Below the pieces are notes generated by a model that searched no databases, had not been told where the DNA came from, and was given only the letters and a program-made list of their open reading frames with translations. The translations under genes and the position numbers were made by a program. DNA of 43,807 bases from Acidobacteriota bacterium (lineage in GTDB: Bacteria > Acidobacteriota > Vicinamibacteria > Vicinamibacterales > UBA2999), in NCBI GenBank assembly GCA_021731165.1, contig JAKFXY010000020.1, forward strand, positions 4,992 through 48,798. Reading direction: 5' to 3'. Of this stretch, positions 22,471-31,389 are shown piece after piece; position 1 is the stretch's first letter, and the number at the start of each line of letters is the position of its first letter.

Positions 22471-25400
22471 ATGAGCGACTGCACACGGCGCGGGACATGG
22501 CTCCCACTCGCTGTCGCCGCGCTGGCGGCCGCCATCGCGTCCGCACCGCTGCCGGCCTCGGCACAAACGCCCTATGTTCCCTACTTCGGGAAGAACCAGA
22601 TCCGCTACGACAACTTCCGGTGGCAGATCTACACCACGGATCATTTCGAGATCTACTACTACCCCGAGACCGAACAGCACCTGGAGCGCGTGGCCAGCTA
22701 TGCCGAGAGTGCCTACCAGCACATCAGCTCGGAGTTGCGTCACGATCTGGCCTTCAAGGTCCCGCTCATCGTCTTCAAGACGAGCAGCGAGTTCCAGACG
22801 CAGAACGTCATCCCGGGCGCGGCACAGGAGGGTGTCGGCGCCTTCGCCGAGCCGACTCGCCAGCGTATCGTGCTGCCGATTGACGATCCGCCCGATCTCC
22901 TCTACCGCCTGATCGTCCACGAGCTCACGCACCAGTTCGAGTTCGACATCATCCCGACCTCCCTCATCCGCCGCAGCGTGCCGCTGTGGGTCAACGAAGG
23001 GCTGTCCGACTACATGACGGGCATCTGGCAGCCGCTCGACCTGGCGTCGATCCGCGACGCCGCCGTGGCCGACATCATCCCGAAGATGAGCCGGATGGAC
23101 GAATACGGCAATTTCACGAACGTCCGCATGGTCTACAACCTGGGCCACGCGGTGTTCGAGTTCATCGAGTCACGCTGGGGCAAGGAAGGACTGCGGCAGT
23201 ATCTGTTCGCGCTGCGCAAGGCGGTGATCGGCGGTGGCGAGGACGCCTACATGGAGGCGCTGCGCCTCACGCCAGAGGAGTTCGACCAGCAGTTCGAGAA
23301 GTATCTGAAGGACCGCTTCAAGCCGTTCCGCGACAAGGAGCGGCCGTCGGACTACGGGCGCAACCTCGCACCGGACCCCGAGAAGTCGGCGTTCACGGCG
23401 GCGGTGTCGGTCGAACCGTCGCCGTCCGGAGATCTCATGGCCGTGGCCACCTTCAATCGGAAGGACCGCGAGCTCGACTTCGTGCTCGCCTCGGCCAAGG
23501 ACGGCTCGGTCATCCGCAACCTGACCAACGGCTTCGATCAGGACAAGGGCTTCGAGTTCATCGTGCAGCCTGGCGGCCGCTTCAATACGGTGCCCTGGAT
23601 GTCCTGGTCGCCGACCGGAGACCGCCTCGCCTACTTCGTGCGCACGGAGAAGTCGCGCACGCTCATCATGCAGAACGTCCTCAACCGCGATATCGAACAA
23701 CGGATTGTGATGCGGTCCGTGGACGATCCCGAGTCGCCGGACATCTCACCCGACGGACGCCAGGTGGCGTTCGCAGCGCTGCGGAGCGGCGTCGGCGACA
23801 TCTTCACTGTCAATCTCCAGAGCGGAGAGGTGACGAACCTGACGAAGGACAACTTCGGCGACTCGGGCCCGACCTGGTCGCCCGACGGCCGATCCATCGT
23901 CTACATCGCGCGCGTCAGCGGCAACGAGAAGCTGTTCCGCATCGACGTGGCCAGCGGCGTCAAGACGCAGCTCACCTTCGGCACGCACGACGACAGCGCC
24001 GCGCAGTTCATCGACGCCGACACGCTCGTGTTCTCGTCAACCGCCACCGACCCGAGCAAGTCGATCGAACCCGATGTCGCACGCAACGGCAACATCTACA
24101 ACATCTGGACGCTCGGCCTGAAGAACGGTGAGCTGCGCCAGTACACGGATGTCGCGGTGAGCAACGTGTCTCCGGTGCTGCTCCGCGAGGGCGGCAGTTC
24201 CTCGCGCATCGCGTTCGTCAGCACGTACAAGGGCGAGTACGAACTGCACACCCTCGACCGGAAGGAGGCCATCGTCACGGCGGCGTCGGCCGACTTCGGC
24301 GCGCCGGGCCCCATCATCGACTTCCAGGCTCCGCTCGCACACATGCTGCTGCCCGACAAGAAACGGAAGAAGGGATCGTTCGAGAAGATGTTCCTCGACG
24401 GACGCCCACCGGTGAACGTCGGCGTCACGAGCGGCGGCGACGTCTTTGGCGGTACCGCGGTCGCATTCAGCGACGTGCTGGGCGACAAGCAATTCAACCT
24501 GTACGCCGCGTCGATTTCGCAGTACCGCACTCTGGCGCTCTCGTACTCGAACATCGCGCGCCGCTTCAACTACATGTTCCAGGGCTTCTCGCAGACGTCG
24601 TTCTTCTACGGCAACCTCGAGAACGTCTTCTACGACCCGATTTACAGCGGCCAGATCGACAGGGACTTCGCGCTGGCGACACGCACCATCCGGGGTGGAA
24701 GCGCGTTCGGCATCTGGCCGTTCAACCGGTACCGGCGAATCGAGGTGTCTGGCGGTGTCATGCAGTACCGCGAGTCATTCAACGATCCGAGTCTCCAGCA
24801 GTACTCACAGGGGTACCAGCAGGAGCAGTTCGGCCGCCAGCTCTTCCAGTCTGGCACCTACGTGCCGTTGGGCGTCTCGCTCGTGCAGGAGACCACGGTG
24901 TTCCGCGAGTTCGGACCGCTCGCCGGCAACACGATGCGGCTTGCCTACGAGGTGTCGCCGAAGATCGGCAACACGCTCTCACGGCAGACAACCGACGTCG
25001 ATGCCAGGTACTACCTCCGTCTCGGCGGGTCAGGCCTGCTCGCGCTGCGGGCGAAGGGCTTCAAGAGCTGGGGCAGCTCCCCCGACTTCATGTACTTCGG
25101 GGGCAACTCGGAGCTGCGGGGGTACGACTACTTGTCCCTCATCGGATCGAAGGCCGGGTTCCTGAACGCCGAGCTGCGCTTTCCGCTCATCGAAGCCATG
25201 CTGACCCCGGTCGGGGTGCTTGGCGGAATTCGAGGCGTGCTGTTCGCCAACATGGGCGGAGGGAGCTTCGAGGGCCAGAAGGGTGCCGAGGGCGGGAACT
25301 ATAAGTGGTTCTCCACCTCGGCGGTTCGGTACACACCCGTCGACAGCTACACCACCGATGCGCTGGGGAACCAGATCGCGGTTCCGGGTACGCCGGTCAC

Positions 25401-25605
25401 TGTGTCGGGCCTTCGCCTCGTGGACGCCCGCGCCTCGTACGGCGTGGGGCTCGAGACCTTTGCGCTCGGCTTCCCCATCCATTTTGACTGGTCGTGGAAG
25501 ACGCTCCTGAACAAGGATTGGGAGGATGCGCTGTTCGCCGCCTACGGCGGAAGCAAAGAGTTCCGGAAACCGAAGTTCGCCGTCTGGATCGGCTACGACT
25601 TCTGA
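22471..25605 (+). CDS. Secreted gluzincin metallopeptidase fused to TolB propeller and outer-membrane barrel
   Basis: This 1044-residue exported protein has three parts. The signal peptide ends at PASA-Q (about residue 31). A peptidase-MA-like domain follows (about 50-330) with the zinc motif HELTH (150-154) and a downstream Glu in NEGLSDY (about 176). Residues about 340-640 are PD40 propeller repeats (WSPTGDRLAYFVRTE, ISPDGRQVAFAALRSG, WSPDGRSIVYIARVSG). The last 400 residues look like a Omp85/surface-antigen-type beta-barrel (GGNSELRGYDYLSLIGSKAGFLNAELRFPLIEAM) ending in the terminal aromatic motif WIGYDF. It should therefore be an outer-membrane-anchored protease. The substrate is unknown. 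Confidence 0.88.
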   Translation: MSDCTRRGTWLPLAVAALAAAIASAPLPASAQTPYVPYFGKNQIRYDNFRWQIYTTDHFEIYYYPETEQHLERVASYAESAYQHISSELRHDLAFKVPLIVFKTSSEFQTQNVIPGAAQEGVGAFAEPTRQRIVLPIDDPPDLLYRLIVHELTHQFEFDIIPTSLIRRSVPLWVNEGLSDYMTGIWQPLDLASIRDAAVADIIPKMSRMDEYGNFTNVRMVYNLGHAVFEFIESRWGKEGLRQYLFALRKAVIGGGEDAYMEALRLTPEEFDQQFEKYLKDRFKPFRDKERPSDYGRNLAPDPEKSAFTAAVSVEPSPSGDLMAVATFNRKDRELDFVLASAKDGSVIRNLTNGFDQDKGFEFIVQPGGRFNTVPWMSWSPTGDRLAYFVRTEKSRTLIMQNVLNRDIEQRIVMRSVDDPESPDISPDGRQVAFAALRSGVGDIFTVNLQSGEVTNLTKDNFGDSGPTWSPDGRSIVYIARVSGNEKLFRIDVASGVKTQLTFGTHDDSAAQFIDADTLVFSSTATDPSKSIEPDVARNGNIYNIWTLGLKNGELRQYTDVAVSNVSPVLLREGGSSSRIAFVSTYKGEYELHTLDRKEAIVTAASADFGAPGPIIDFQAPLAHMLLPDKKRKKGSFEKMFLDGRPPVNVGVTSGGDVFGGTAVAFSDVLGDKQFNLYAASISQYRTLALSYSNIARRFNYMFQGFSQTSFFYGNLENVFYDPIYSGQIDRDFALATRTIRGGSAFGIWPFNRYRRIEVSGGVMQYRESFNDPSLQQYSQGYQQEQFGRQLFQSGTYVPLGVSLVQETTVFREFGPLAGNTMRLAYEVSPKIGNTLSRQTTDVDARYYLRLGGSGLLALRAKGFKSWGSSPDFMYFGGNSELRGYDYLSLIGSKAGFLNAELRFPLIEAMLTPVGVLGGIRGVLFANMGGGSFEGQKGAEGGNYKWFSTSAVRYTPVDSYTTDALGNQIAVPGTPVTVSGLRLVDARASYGVGLETFALGFPIHFDWSWKTLLNKDWEDALFAAYGGSKEFRKPKFAVWIGYDF

Positions 25606-25609
25606 TCGT

Positions 25610-27139
25610 CTAGCTCTTCTGCAGCCGCAGTTCGCTCCGGGCCAGATCCATCGTCACCCGGTAGCCGCTCAGAAACTTGTGGCCGATGATCCCGCCGAGC
25701 TGGAAGCCGAGCAGCGCGCTTGGCGCCCGGAGGTTCAGGACGACGAGCGGAAAATTACGGTACTCGATTCGATCGAAATCCAGGCTCTGACCCGCGAGAA
25801 GGAACGCATCGCGATCCCATCCCGACGTGCCGTACACCTTGAGCGGGATGCGCCGATACGCCGCCACCTCGGCTGAGGGCGCCGTGAGCTGGTCCGCCAG
25901 ATCAGTGCTGATTGAAATGACCTCGCCACCGGTATCGACGACGAAATAGGCCGGCTTGGTGGAGTTGACCAGCCCGCGCACCATCGCGAGGCGATGAACA
26001 CGCATTGGCAGACGGAAGTCCGCGCCGACGTCCGGCATGTCATGGCCGATCGTCAGGAGACGCTGCTTGTAGTCGATCGCCATCGACATCCCGAGGGAGA
26101 GCGGCGAGAAGCTCTCCCCCTCCCGCTTGGGGATTCCGCGCAGCGCCGGGTTCTTGATGAGCACGGGCAGGTTGCGCACCTGGAGCGTCCCGATGTCGAG
26201 CGAGTTGACTCGCGCCAACTGGAGCCCACGTAGACCGACTTCACCAACGCCGGCGCTGAGAGTGTAGGTGATCGGCTGCACACCCTGTCTTTGGGCGGTC
26301 TCGCGCGAGACAACCGTTTCCTCGGAGCCGGTGTCGAGCACGAAATCCTGCCTGCTGCCGCCGTTGACACGAGCCTCGACGACGATCTTGTCCTTGACCA
26401 GCCGGAACGGCACCGTGTGCAGCGAGCGAAGATCCTCGGGATCGACGTCTACTGGAATCTTTCCCTGGAAGGCTTCGAGAAAACGTACCTGGGCGCGCGA
26501 CCAGGCGGCTTTGTCGCTCCGGTCCTTGTTCGGCAGCAGGTTGATGAAGTTCGTATAGGCGTTGGCGGCTTCGTCGAAGCGGCCGAGCCGCTCGTAGATG
26601 TCTCCAATCGTGGCGTGAATCTCGCCATCTCTGGGCGCCGCCGCGACGGCCGTCAGCGCCTCGTTCAGCGCCTGGTCGAGCTGGCTGCGCGTGGCGTGGG
26701 AACGCGCCACGCCGAAGCGCGCGCGCGACGAACCGGGGTTCCGGGCCAGCACGTCGCGGTAGATGGCGTCTGCCTCGTCGAAGAGACCCGACGACCACAG
26801 CGAATCACCGTAAAGGGTGATCGCTTCCGAATCCGCGGGGGCATCCTTCCTGAGGGTCTCGGCTTCCAGTCGCGCCGTGTCGAACCGGGCGAGCCTCAGC
26901 GCGGTCTTGACCTTCCCCTTCCGCGCGCGAAGAGCGAGCGCCCGGTCCTCGGCGTGCGTGGCCTTGTCGAACGCCTGGAACGCCTCGGGATAGCGGGTTT
27001 CCTCGGAGAACAGATTGCCAAGTTGGAGTTGGACCTCCGCATCGCCGGAGGTAATCGCGTCCGAGGCACGCAGCACCAGCGTGCATGCTGCCGCAATCGC
27101 GGCGGTGAACACGGCGAACCGGAGCGTGCTACGCGTCAT
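25610..27139 (-). CDS. TPR protein with two retropepsin-like aspartyl protease domains
   Basis: This 509-residue protein starts with a signal-like segment (RFAVFTAAIAAACTLVLRASDA). TPR-type helical repeats follow (about 30-210: LGNLFSEETRYPEAFQAFDKA, GDIYERLGRFDEAANAYTNFINLLP). Two aspartyl protease halves come next. The first has FVLDTGSEETVVS and the second has FVVDTGGEVISIS, each followed by hydrophobic and Gly-rich strands (LGGIIGHKFLSGYRVTMDL). Two DTG/S motifs in one chain can build a complete active site. The track ORF of 915 residues is wrong: its first 406 residues are antisense to the histidine kinase and ferredoxin. ATG at 27139 is the start. Its stop lies 4 bp from that of the convergent peptidase gene. 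Confidence 0.87.
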   Translation of the reverse strand: MTRSTLRFAVFTAAIAAACTLVLRASDAITSGDAEVQLQLGNLFSEETRYPEAFQAFDKATHAEDRALALRARKGKVKTALRLARFDTARLEAETLRKDAPADSEAITLYGDSLWSSGLFDEADAIYRDVLARNPGSSRARFGVARSHATRSQLDQALNEALTAVAAAPRDGEIHATIGDIYERLGRFDEAANAYTNFINLLPNKDRSDKAAWSRAQVRFLEAFQGKIPVDVDPEDLRSLHTVPFRLVKDKIVVEARVNGGSRQDFVLDTGSEETVVSRETAQRQGVQPITYTLSAGVGEVGLRGLQLARVNSLDIGTLQVRNLPVLIKNPALRGIPKREGESFSPLSLGMSMAIDYKQRLLTIGHDMPDVGADFRLPMRVHRLAMVRGLVNSTKPAYFVVDTGGEVISISTDLADQLTAPSAEVAAYRRIPLKVYGTSGWDRDAFLLAGQSLDFDRIEYRNFPLVVLNLRAPSALLGFQLGGIIGHKFLSGYRVTMDLARSELRLQKS

Positions 27140-27191
27140 GCAACCCAACCTTTCTGGGCCTCGACTTTTTCGACTCGAATCGCGAAGGATG

Positions 27192-27455
27192 CTACGTCTT
27201 CTGGTAGAACCGCGCGTTGGCCCCGATGAAATGCTCCCACTTCTCCGGAGTTTCGTCCAGCGCGAAGATCGCTTCAACCGGGCACGCGGGCACGCACGCG
27301 CCGCAGTCGATGCACTCGTCCGGGTGAATATAGAGCATTTCCGCTGCGTCGAACCCCGCTTCGTCCTTGCGCGGGTGAATGCAATCCACGGGGCAGACGT
27401 CCACGCACGCACTGTCCTTCGTCCCGACACAGGGTTCGCAGATGATATACGCCAC
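27192..27455 (-). CDS. fdxA: Seven-iron ferredoxin, FdxA type
   Basis: This 87-residue ferredoxin has two cluster motifs. EPCVGTKDSACVDVCPVDC near the N-terminus matches the 3Fe-4S type site of 7Fe ferredoxins. CIDCGACVPACPVEAI is a standard 4Fe-4S binding motif. It acts as a low-potential electron carrier in the cytoplasm. GTG at 27455 is preferred over the track's TTG at 27467: it gives MAYIICEPCVG, as in FdxA relatives, and is preceded by GGAG with good spacing. It lies 52 bp upstream of the protease gene on the same strand. Confidence 0.92.
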   Translation of the reverse strand: MAYIICEPCVGTKDSACVDVCPVDCIHPRKDEAGFDAAEMLYIHPDECIDCGACVPACPVEAIFALDETPEKWEHFIGANARFYQKT

Positions 27456-27628
27456 GCGACACTCCAAACCGGCAAGGTCCCCGCTTCCGCCGCCTCGGCG
27501 GGCTGACCCGATCCCCGCCGTCGCTCGGCTGAGCGCCAGCCCCGAAGTATACCCGGAGAGAGCGTCTGCGCCTCGCGCCCGAGGCTGCGACCGGGTACGA
27601 AAGCCACGGGCGGGCGGAACCGTGCCGG

Positions 27629-27634
27629 TATAAT
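27629..27634 (+). promoter_or_regulatory. -10 box (TATAAT) for the histidine kinase gene
   Basis: A perfect TATAAT sits 13 bases before the GTG start, implying a leader of only a few bases. No clear -35 is visible. The rest of the 191-bp gap to the divergent ferredoxin gene shows nothing recognisable. Confidence 0.45.
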
Positions 27635-27646
27635 CGCCGCGCTCGA

Positions 27647-29437
27647 GTGACAGGCGTGCTTTCCTCCCTCACGAACCGGATCTTCCTCGCGTGCACGCTG
27701 CTGGCGATGCTCTCGCTCGGCTTCGCGTTCTACTACATCAACGCGCGAGCCACGACGGAAGCGGAGGCCGAGTTGAGGCGTGGCCTCAATGAAGCGAGCA
27801 CCCTGGTGGATCAGAACCGCGTAAATCTGACCGAGACATTTACGCGCCTCACGCGACTCATCGCCGATCTTCCGAAGCTGAAAGCCGCGGTGGAGACCGG
27901 CGACGCTCCGACGGTGCAGCCACTTGCGGATGAATACCGCCAGGAGCTCGCCGCGGACGTCCTCGTGCTCGCGGGCCCGCGCGGGACGGTGCTGGGTGCC
28001 GCGGGTGCCGATCCTTCCGCCCTGCTGGCGCTCCTCCCCCGTCAACCGTCGTCGGAGGAGCTGGCACTGTTCTCCAGGCACCCGAAAGGCCTGCTGCAGA
28101 TCGTCAGCGTGCCGGTTCAGCTCGCGGGTGAACCACCGGAGATTCTCGGCCGCCTGACCGTCGGCTTCTTTCTCGACGACACGCTCGCGGCCCAGTTCAA
28201 GCGCCTGACCGGCAGCGAGATTGCGTTCGGGGTTGACGGCCGCATCCTCGCATCGACCCTGGCGCCAGAACTTCGTGACCGGCTCCGCCCGATGATGCAG
28301 TCGCGCGATGTCGCGTCGGTCACACTCGGCACGGAGGAGTTCCTCGGCGTCAGCCACCCGCTGCTACCCACCCCTCGGGCCGAGGCCGACGCGGACACGC
28401 CCATGGCACTCGTGCTCCGCTCTCGGACGGAGCGGCTGCGCTTTCTCAACACAATTCGCACCGGGCTGGCAGGCGTACTGGTCCTGACGCTCGTCCTCGC
28501 CACCATCGTGAGCTACGGCGTCGCCCGGACGGTCACCAAGCCTCTCAGCGCGGTGACCGGCGCCATGCGCGAGGTCGCTGCCACCGGCGACCTCACACGC
28601 AAGGTCTCCCTTCACAGCGGGCCGTGGGACGACGAGGACGCGCGGCTGTTGGCCTCGGCGTTCAATACGCTCACTGACTCGATTGCCCGTTTCCAGGCGG
28701 AGGCGGCGCACAAGGACCGGCTCTCGTCACTCGGCCGGCTGTCCACGGTGATTGCCCACGAGATCAGGAATCCGTTGATGATCATCACGACGTCGTTGGG
28801 CACCCTGCGTCAGGACGATGTCTCGGCGGCCGAACGGCGCGAAGCGGTGACGGACATCGCCGACGAGACCCGTCGTCTGAATCGAATCGTCGCGGAGGTG
28901 TTGGACTTCGCGAAGCCGATTACCTTCGAGCTGGCCGAGGCCAGCATCAACGACGTCTGCCGAGACTCGGCGGCGGCGGCGTGGGCGGGCGAAGCGAACT
29001 GCGGCGCACACCTCGATCTCGACGCCGCGCTGCCGGCCGCCGTCACGGACGCGGAACGGCTGCGAACGGCGCTCGTCAATATTCTCGCCAACGCTCGGAA
29101 TGCCGTGCACGCCGCGGAGAGCGCCGATATGCAGGCTCGCGGCGGCAGCCGGGCGGCGGCGGTGACGGAGCCGGCGGTCCGCGTCACGACGAAGCGGGAC
29201 GGCGACCGCGTGCGCCTGTCGATTCAGGACCGCGGCATCGGCATCACGCCCGAGGACCTCGTGCACATCTTCGACCCGTACTTCACGACGCGCCGCGCCG
29301 GGACCGGCCTCGGCCTGCCGATTGCCAAGAACATCATCGAAGGGCTTGGCGGCCATCTGGAGGTCACGAGCAGGCATGGCGAAGGCACGGAGATTCGCAT
29401 CGACCTGCCGTTGACGGCACGCGAGGCACACGCATGA
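27647..29437 (+). CDS. Membrane sensor histidine kinase
   Basis: This 596-residue kinase has TM1 (about 9-30, FLACTLLAMLSLGFAFYYI), an extracytoplasmic sensor of about 230 residues with Cache-like pattern (NLTETFTRLTRLIADLPKLKAAVE), and TM2 (GLAGVLVLTLVLATIVSYGVA). HAMP (TVTKPLSAVTGAMREVAATGDLTRKV), the HisKA phosphoacceptor (STVIAHEIRNPL) and HATPase boxes ILANARNAV, DRGIGI and GTGLGLPIAKN follow. All catalytic motifs are intact. The start is GTG at 27647 in a near-leaderless setting. Its stop overlaps the response regulator start by 4 bases (ATGA), so the two are a cognate pair. The signal is unknown; copper or redox state is a reasonable guess from the operon downstream. Confidence 0.93.
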   Translation: MTGVLSSLTNRIFLACTLLAMLSLGFAFYYINARATTEAEAELRRGLNEASTLVDQNRVNLTETFTRLTRLIADLPKLKAAVETGDAPTVQPLADEYRQELAADVLVLAGPRGTVLGAAGADPSALLALLPRQPSSEELALFSRHPKGLLQIVSVPVQLAGEPPEILGRLTVGFFLDDTLAAQFKRLTGSEIAFGVDGRILASTLAPELRDRLRPMMQSRDVASVTLGTEEFLGVSHPLLPTPRAEADADTPMALVLRSRTERLRFLNTIRTGLAGVLVLTLVLATIVSYGVARTVTKPLSAVTGAMREVAATGDLTRKVSLHSGPWDDEDARLLASAFNTLTDSIARFQAEAAHKDRLSSLGRLSTVIAHEIRNPLMIITTSLGTLRQDDVSAAERREAVTDIADETRRLNRIVAEVLDFAKPITFELAEASINDVCRDSAAAAWAGEANCGAHLDLDAALPAAVTDAERLRTALVNILANARNAVHAAESADMQARGGSRAAAVTEPAVRVTTKRDGDRVRLSIQDRGIGITPEDLVHIFDPYFTTRRAGTGLGLPIAKNIIEGLGGHLEVTSRHGEGTEIRIDLPLTAREAHA

Positions 29438-30801
29438 GCGCCATACGCGGCTCGATCCTGCTCACCGACGATGAAGAAAAGATCCTCAAGCGGCTCGGCC
29501 GGGCACTGAGGGACGACGGCCACGAAGTGATCGAAGCGGGGTCCGCCCGGGAAGCCCAGAAGCTGCTTGGGGAACGGCCGTTCGACCTCCTCGTGGTGGA
29601 CAACGTCATGCCGGGTATGACAGGGCTCGAGCTCATTCGCGACCTCGGGCTCACCATGTCTCCGTCCGAACGCCCGCAGGTGTTGATGATGACGGCCCAT
29701 GCCTCGGTGGAGAACGCCATCGAGGCCATGAAGCTCGGGGCGCTCGACTATCTCCAGAAGCCGTTCGAGGTGGAGGAGCTGCTCGTGGTGGTCCGCCATG
29801 CACTCGAACACCAGCGCCTGCGCACCGAGCGCCAGTACCTGATCAGCGAGCGCAACGCCGAGTTCAACCACTATGGCATCGTCGGCCGGAGCCGCGCGAT
29901 GGAGGAGGTCATCAAGCGCGCCGAGCTGGTCGCGCAGACCAAGAGCACCGTGCTCATCACCGGCGAAACAGGGACGGGCAAGGAAATGGTGGCCCGCGCC
30001 ATCCACCATCACAGCGCACAGCGCGATATGCCGCTCATCAAGGTGAACTGCGCGGCCATCCCGGACACGCTCCTCGAATCGGAGCTGTTCGGCCACGTCC
30101 GCGGCGCCTTCACCGGCGCCACGATGACCAAACGCGGCAAGTTCGCGCTGGCCGACGGCGGGTCCATCTTCCTCGATGAAATCGGGACGTTGACTACCGC
30201 GGTCCAATCGAAGCTGCTCCGGGTCCTGCAGGAGCGCGAGTTCGAGCCTCTCGGAGCGGAGCGGACGCAGCGCGTGGATGTACGCGTGATTGCCGCCACC
30301 AACCGCGACCTGAAACAGATGGTCGGCGACGGCCGGTTCCAGGAGGACCTGTACTATCGGCTCAATGTGATCCCCATCGTGATCCCGCCGCTCCGCGATC
30401 GCCGGGACGACATCCCAGTCCTCATCGAGCACTTCGTGGACAAGCACAAGGGCCGCACCGGCAAGCCGATCGAGCGCGTGGATGACGAGGTCATGCAGAT
30501 CCTGCAGCGGTACGAGTGGCCCGGCAACGTCAGGGAGCTGGAGAACACCATCGAGCGCGCCGTGGTGCTCGCCACCAGCGCCGTGCTGACGCCTCAGTCC
30601 GTGTCTCTGCTCGGTGCGACGTCGGCGCCGCCTCCGGGTCTGCCGTCGCTCCGGCTTCATCAGAACATCGAGTGGGTGGAGAAGGAGACGGTCCGCCGTT
30701 CGCTGGAACAGTCGGGGGGAGTCAAGAAGGAGGCCGCCGAGCTGATGGGGATCAGCCAGCGAGCGCTCAGTTACTACCTGAGCAAGTACCGCATCGATTA
30801 G
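29434..30801 (+). CDS. NtrC-class sigma-54-dependent response regulator
   Basis: This 455-residue regulator has a receiver domain (LLTDDEEKIL, phospho-Asp in LLVVDNVMPGMTGLE, MMTAHAS, QKPF). The AAA+ domain has Walker A GETGTGKE, the sigma-54 contact loop GAFTGA, Walker B-like GGSIFLDE and NRDLKQMV. A Fis-type helix-turn-helix lies at the C-terminus (EAAELMGISQRALSYYLSKYRI). The GAFTGA loop means it activates sigma-54 promoters. A good -24/-12 site lies downstream in front of the copper-protein genes. The track ORF starts 151 codons too early, inside the kinase gene; ATG at 29434 is the start. Confidence 0.95.
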   Translation: MSAIRGSILLTDDEEKILKRLGRALRDDGHEVIEAGSAREAQKLLGERPFDLLVVDNVMPGMTGLELIRDLGLTMSPSERPQVLMMTAHASVENAIEAMKLGALDYLQKPFEVEELLVVVRHALEHQRLRTERQYLISERNAEFNHYGIVGRSRAMEEVIKRAELVAQTKSTVLITGETGTGKEMVARAIHHHSAQRDMPLIKVNCAAIPDTLLESELFGHVRGAFTGATMTKRGKFALADGGSIFLDEIGTLTTAVQSKLLRVLQEREFEPLGAERTQRVDVRVIAATNRDLKQMVGDGRFQEDLYYRLNVIPIVIPPLRDRRDDIPVLIEHFVDKHKGRTGKPIERVDDEVMQILQRYEWPGNVRELENTIERAVVLATSAVLTPQSVSLLGATSAPPPGLPSLRLHQNIEWVEKETVRRSLEQSGGVKKEAAELMGISQRALSYYLSKYRID

Positions 30802-30815
30802 GGTCAGGGCCAGAC

Positions 30816-30835
30816 CTGTCGCCGCAGGGTGACAG
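30816..30835. promoter_or_regulatory. Short inverted repeat, possible activator site or weak terminator
   Basis: CTGTC and GACAG flank a 10-base spacer just after the regulator stop codon and about 100 bp upstream of the -24/-12 promoter. The distance suits an enhancer-like binding site for the NtrC-class regulator, but it could equally be a weak terminator. Confidence 0.3.
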
Positions 30836-30936
30836 TAACTTACCGATGGCGTCTGCGATTACCGGTCCTGTAACTCCGGTCCCGCCTCATCCCTACGATT
30901 TGCCCTCGTTTTCACGCGATTCTCCCCGCGGGTGGC

Positions 30937-30952
30937 AGGCATCGGGATTGCT
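30937..30952 (+). promoter_or_regulatory. Sigma-54 (-24/-12) promoter of the copper-protein operon
   Basis: The sequence aGGCAtcgggaTTGCT has the invariant GG (30938-30939) and GC (30950-30951) with exactly 10 bases between, and a perfect TTGCT -12 block. Transcription would start near 30963, 16 bases before the cupredoxin ATG, with GAGG at 30963-30966. The adjacent upstream gene encodes a GAFTGA activator, which strengthens the call. Confidence 0.7.
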
Positions 30953-30978
30953 AGGACATACCGAGGTCCGATTTCCAG

Positions 30979-31377
30979 ATGATGCCGCGCGCATGCTCCG
31001 TTGCCCTCACAGCCCTTGCGGTCGCGCAGGTGACCATGACCATGTCCTGGCCGAGTGTCGAAGCACGCCAGGCCGCTGAGCCGCGCGTGATTGAGGTGGT
31101 CGCGAAGAGGTACTCCTTCGAACCGGCGATCATCGAAGTCACAGAAGGCGAGCCCATTCGCCTCCTGGTCAAGTCGGGAGACGGGGTGCACGGGTTTCAA
31201 GTCAAGCAGTTCAAGATTGGCAAGGAGATCCCGCGCGGCACCGAAGCGGTCGTGATCGACTTCACGCCCAACGTGGCGGGCCGCTTCCCCATCCTCTGCT
31301 CGGAATACTGTGGAGACGGCCACGACGACATGAGGGGCACACTCGTGGTCGCGGCACGCGCGGTTCACACACCGTAG
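30979..31377 (+). CDS. Exported CuA-type cupredoxin (cytochrome oxidase subunit II-like)
   Basis: This 132-residue protein has a hydrophobic export segment (CSVALTALAVAQVTMTMSW). The cupredoxin fold follows, carrying a CuA-like ligand set: His in GDGVHGFQVKQF, then CSEYCGDGHDDMRG, which supplies two Cys, a His and a Met as in oxidase subunit II and nitrous oxide reductase. It lacks the transmembrane helices of true subunit II, and no catalytic subunit is nearby, so it is probably a stand-alone periplasmic electron carrier or copper sensor. It is the first gene after the sigma-54 promoter. A second ATG lies at 30982. Confidence 0.88.
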   Translation: MMPRACSVALTALAVAQVTMTMSWPSVEARQAAEPRVIEVVAKRYSFEPAIIEVTEGEPIRLLVKSGDGVHGFQVKQFKIGKEIPRGTEAVVIDFTPNVAGRFPILCSEYCGDGHDDMRGTLVVAARAVHTP

Positions 31378-31389
31378 GAGAACCGATTG

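Noticed and set aside
27140-28357. N-terminal 406 residues of the 915-residue minus-strand ORF
   Set aside because: They are antisense to the histidine kinase and ferredoxin genes and have no recognisable domain. The real gene starts at ATG 27139 with a signal-like segment.
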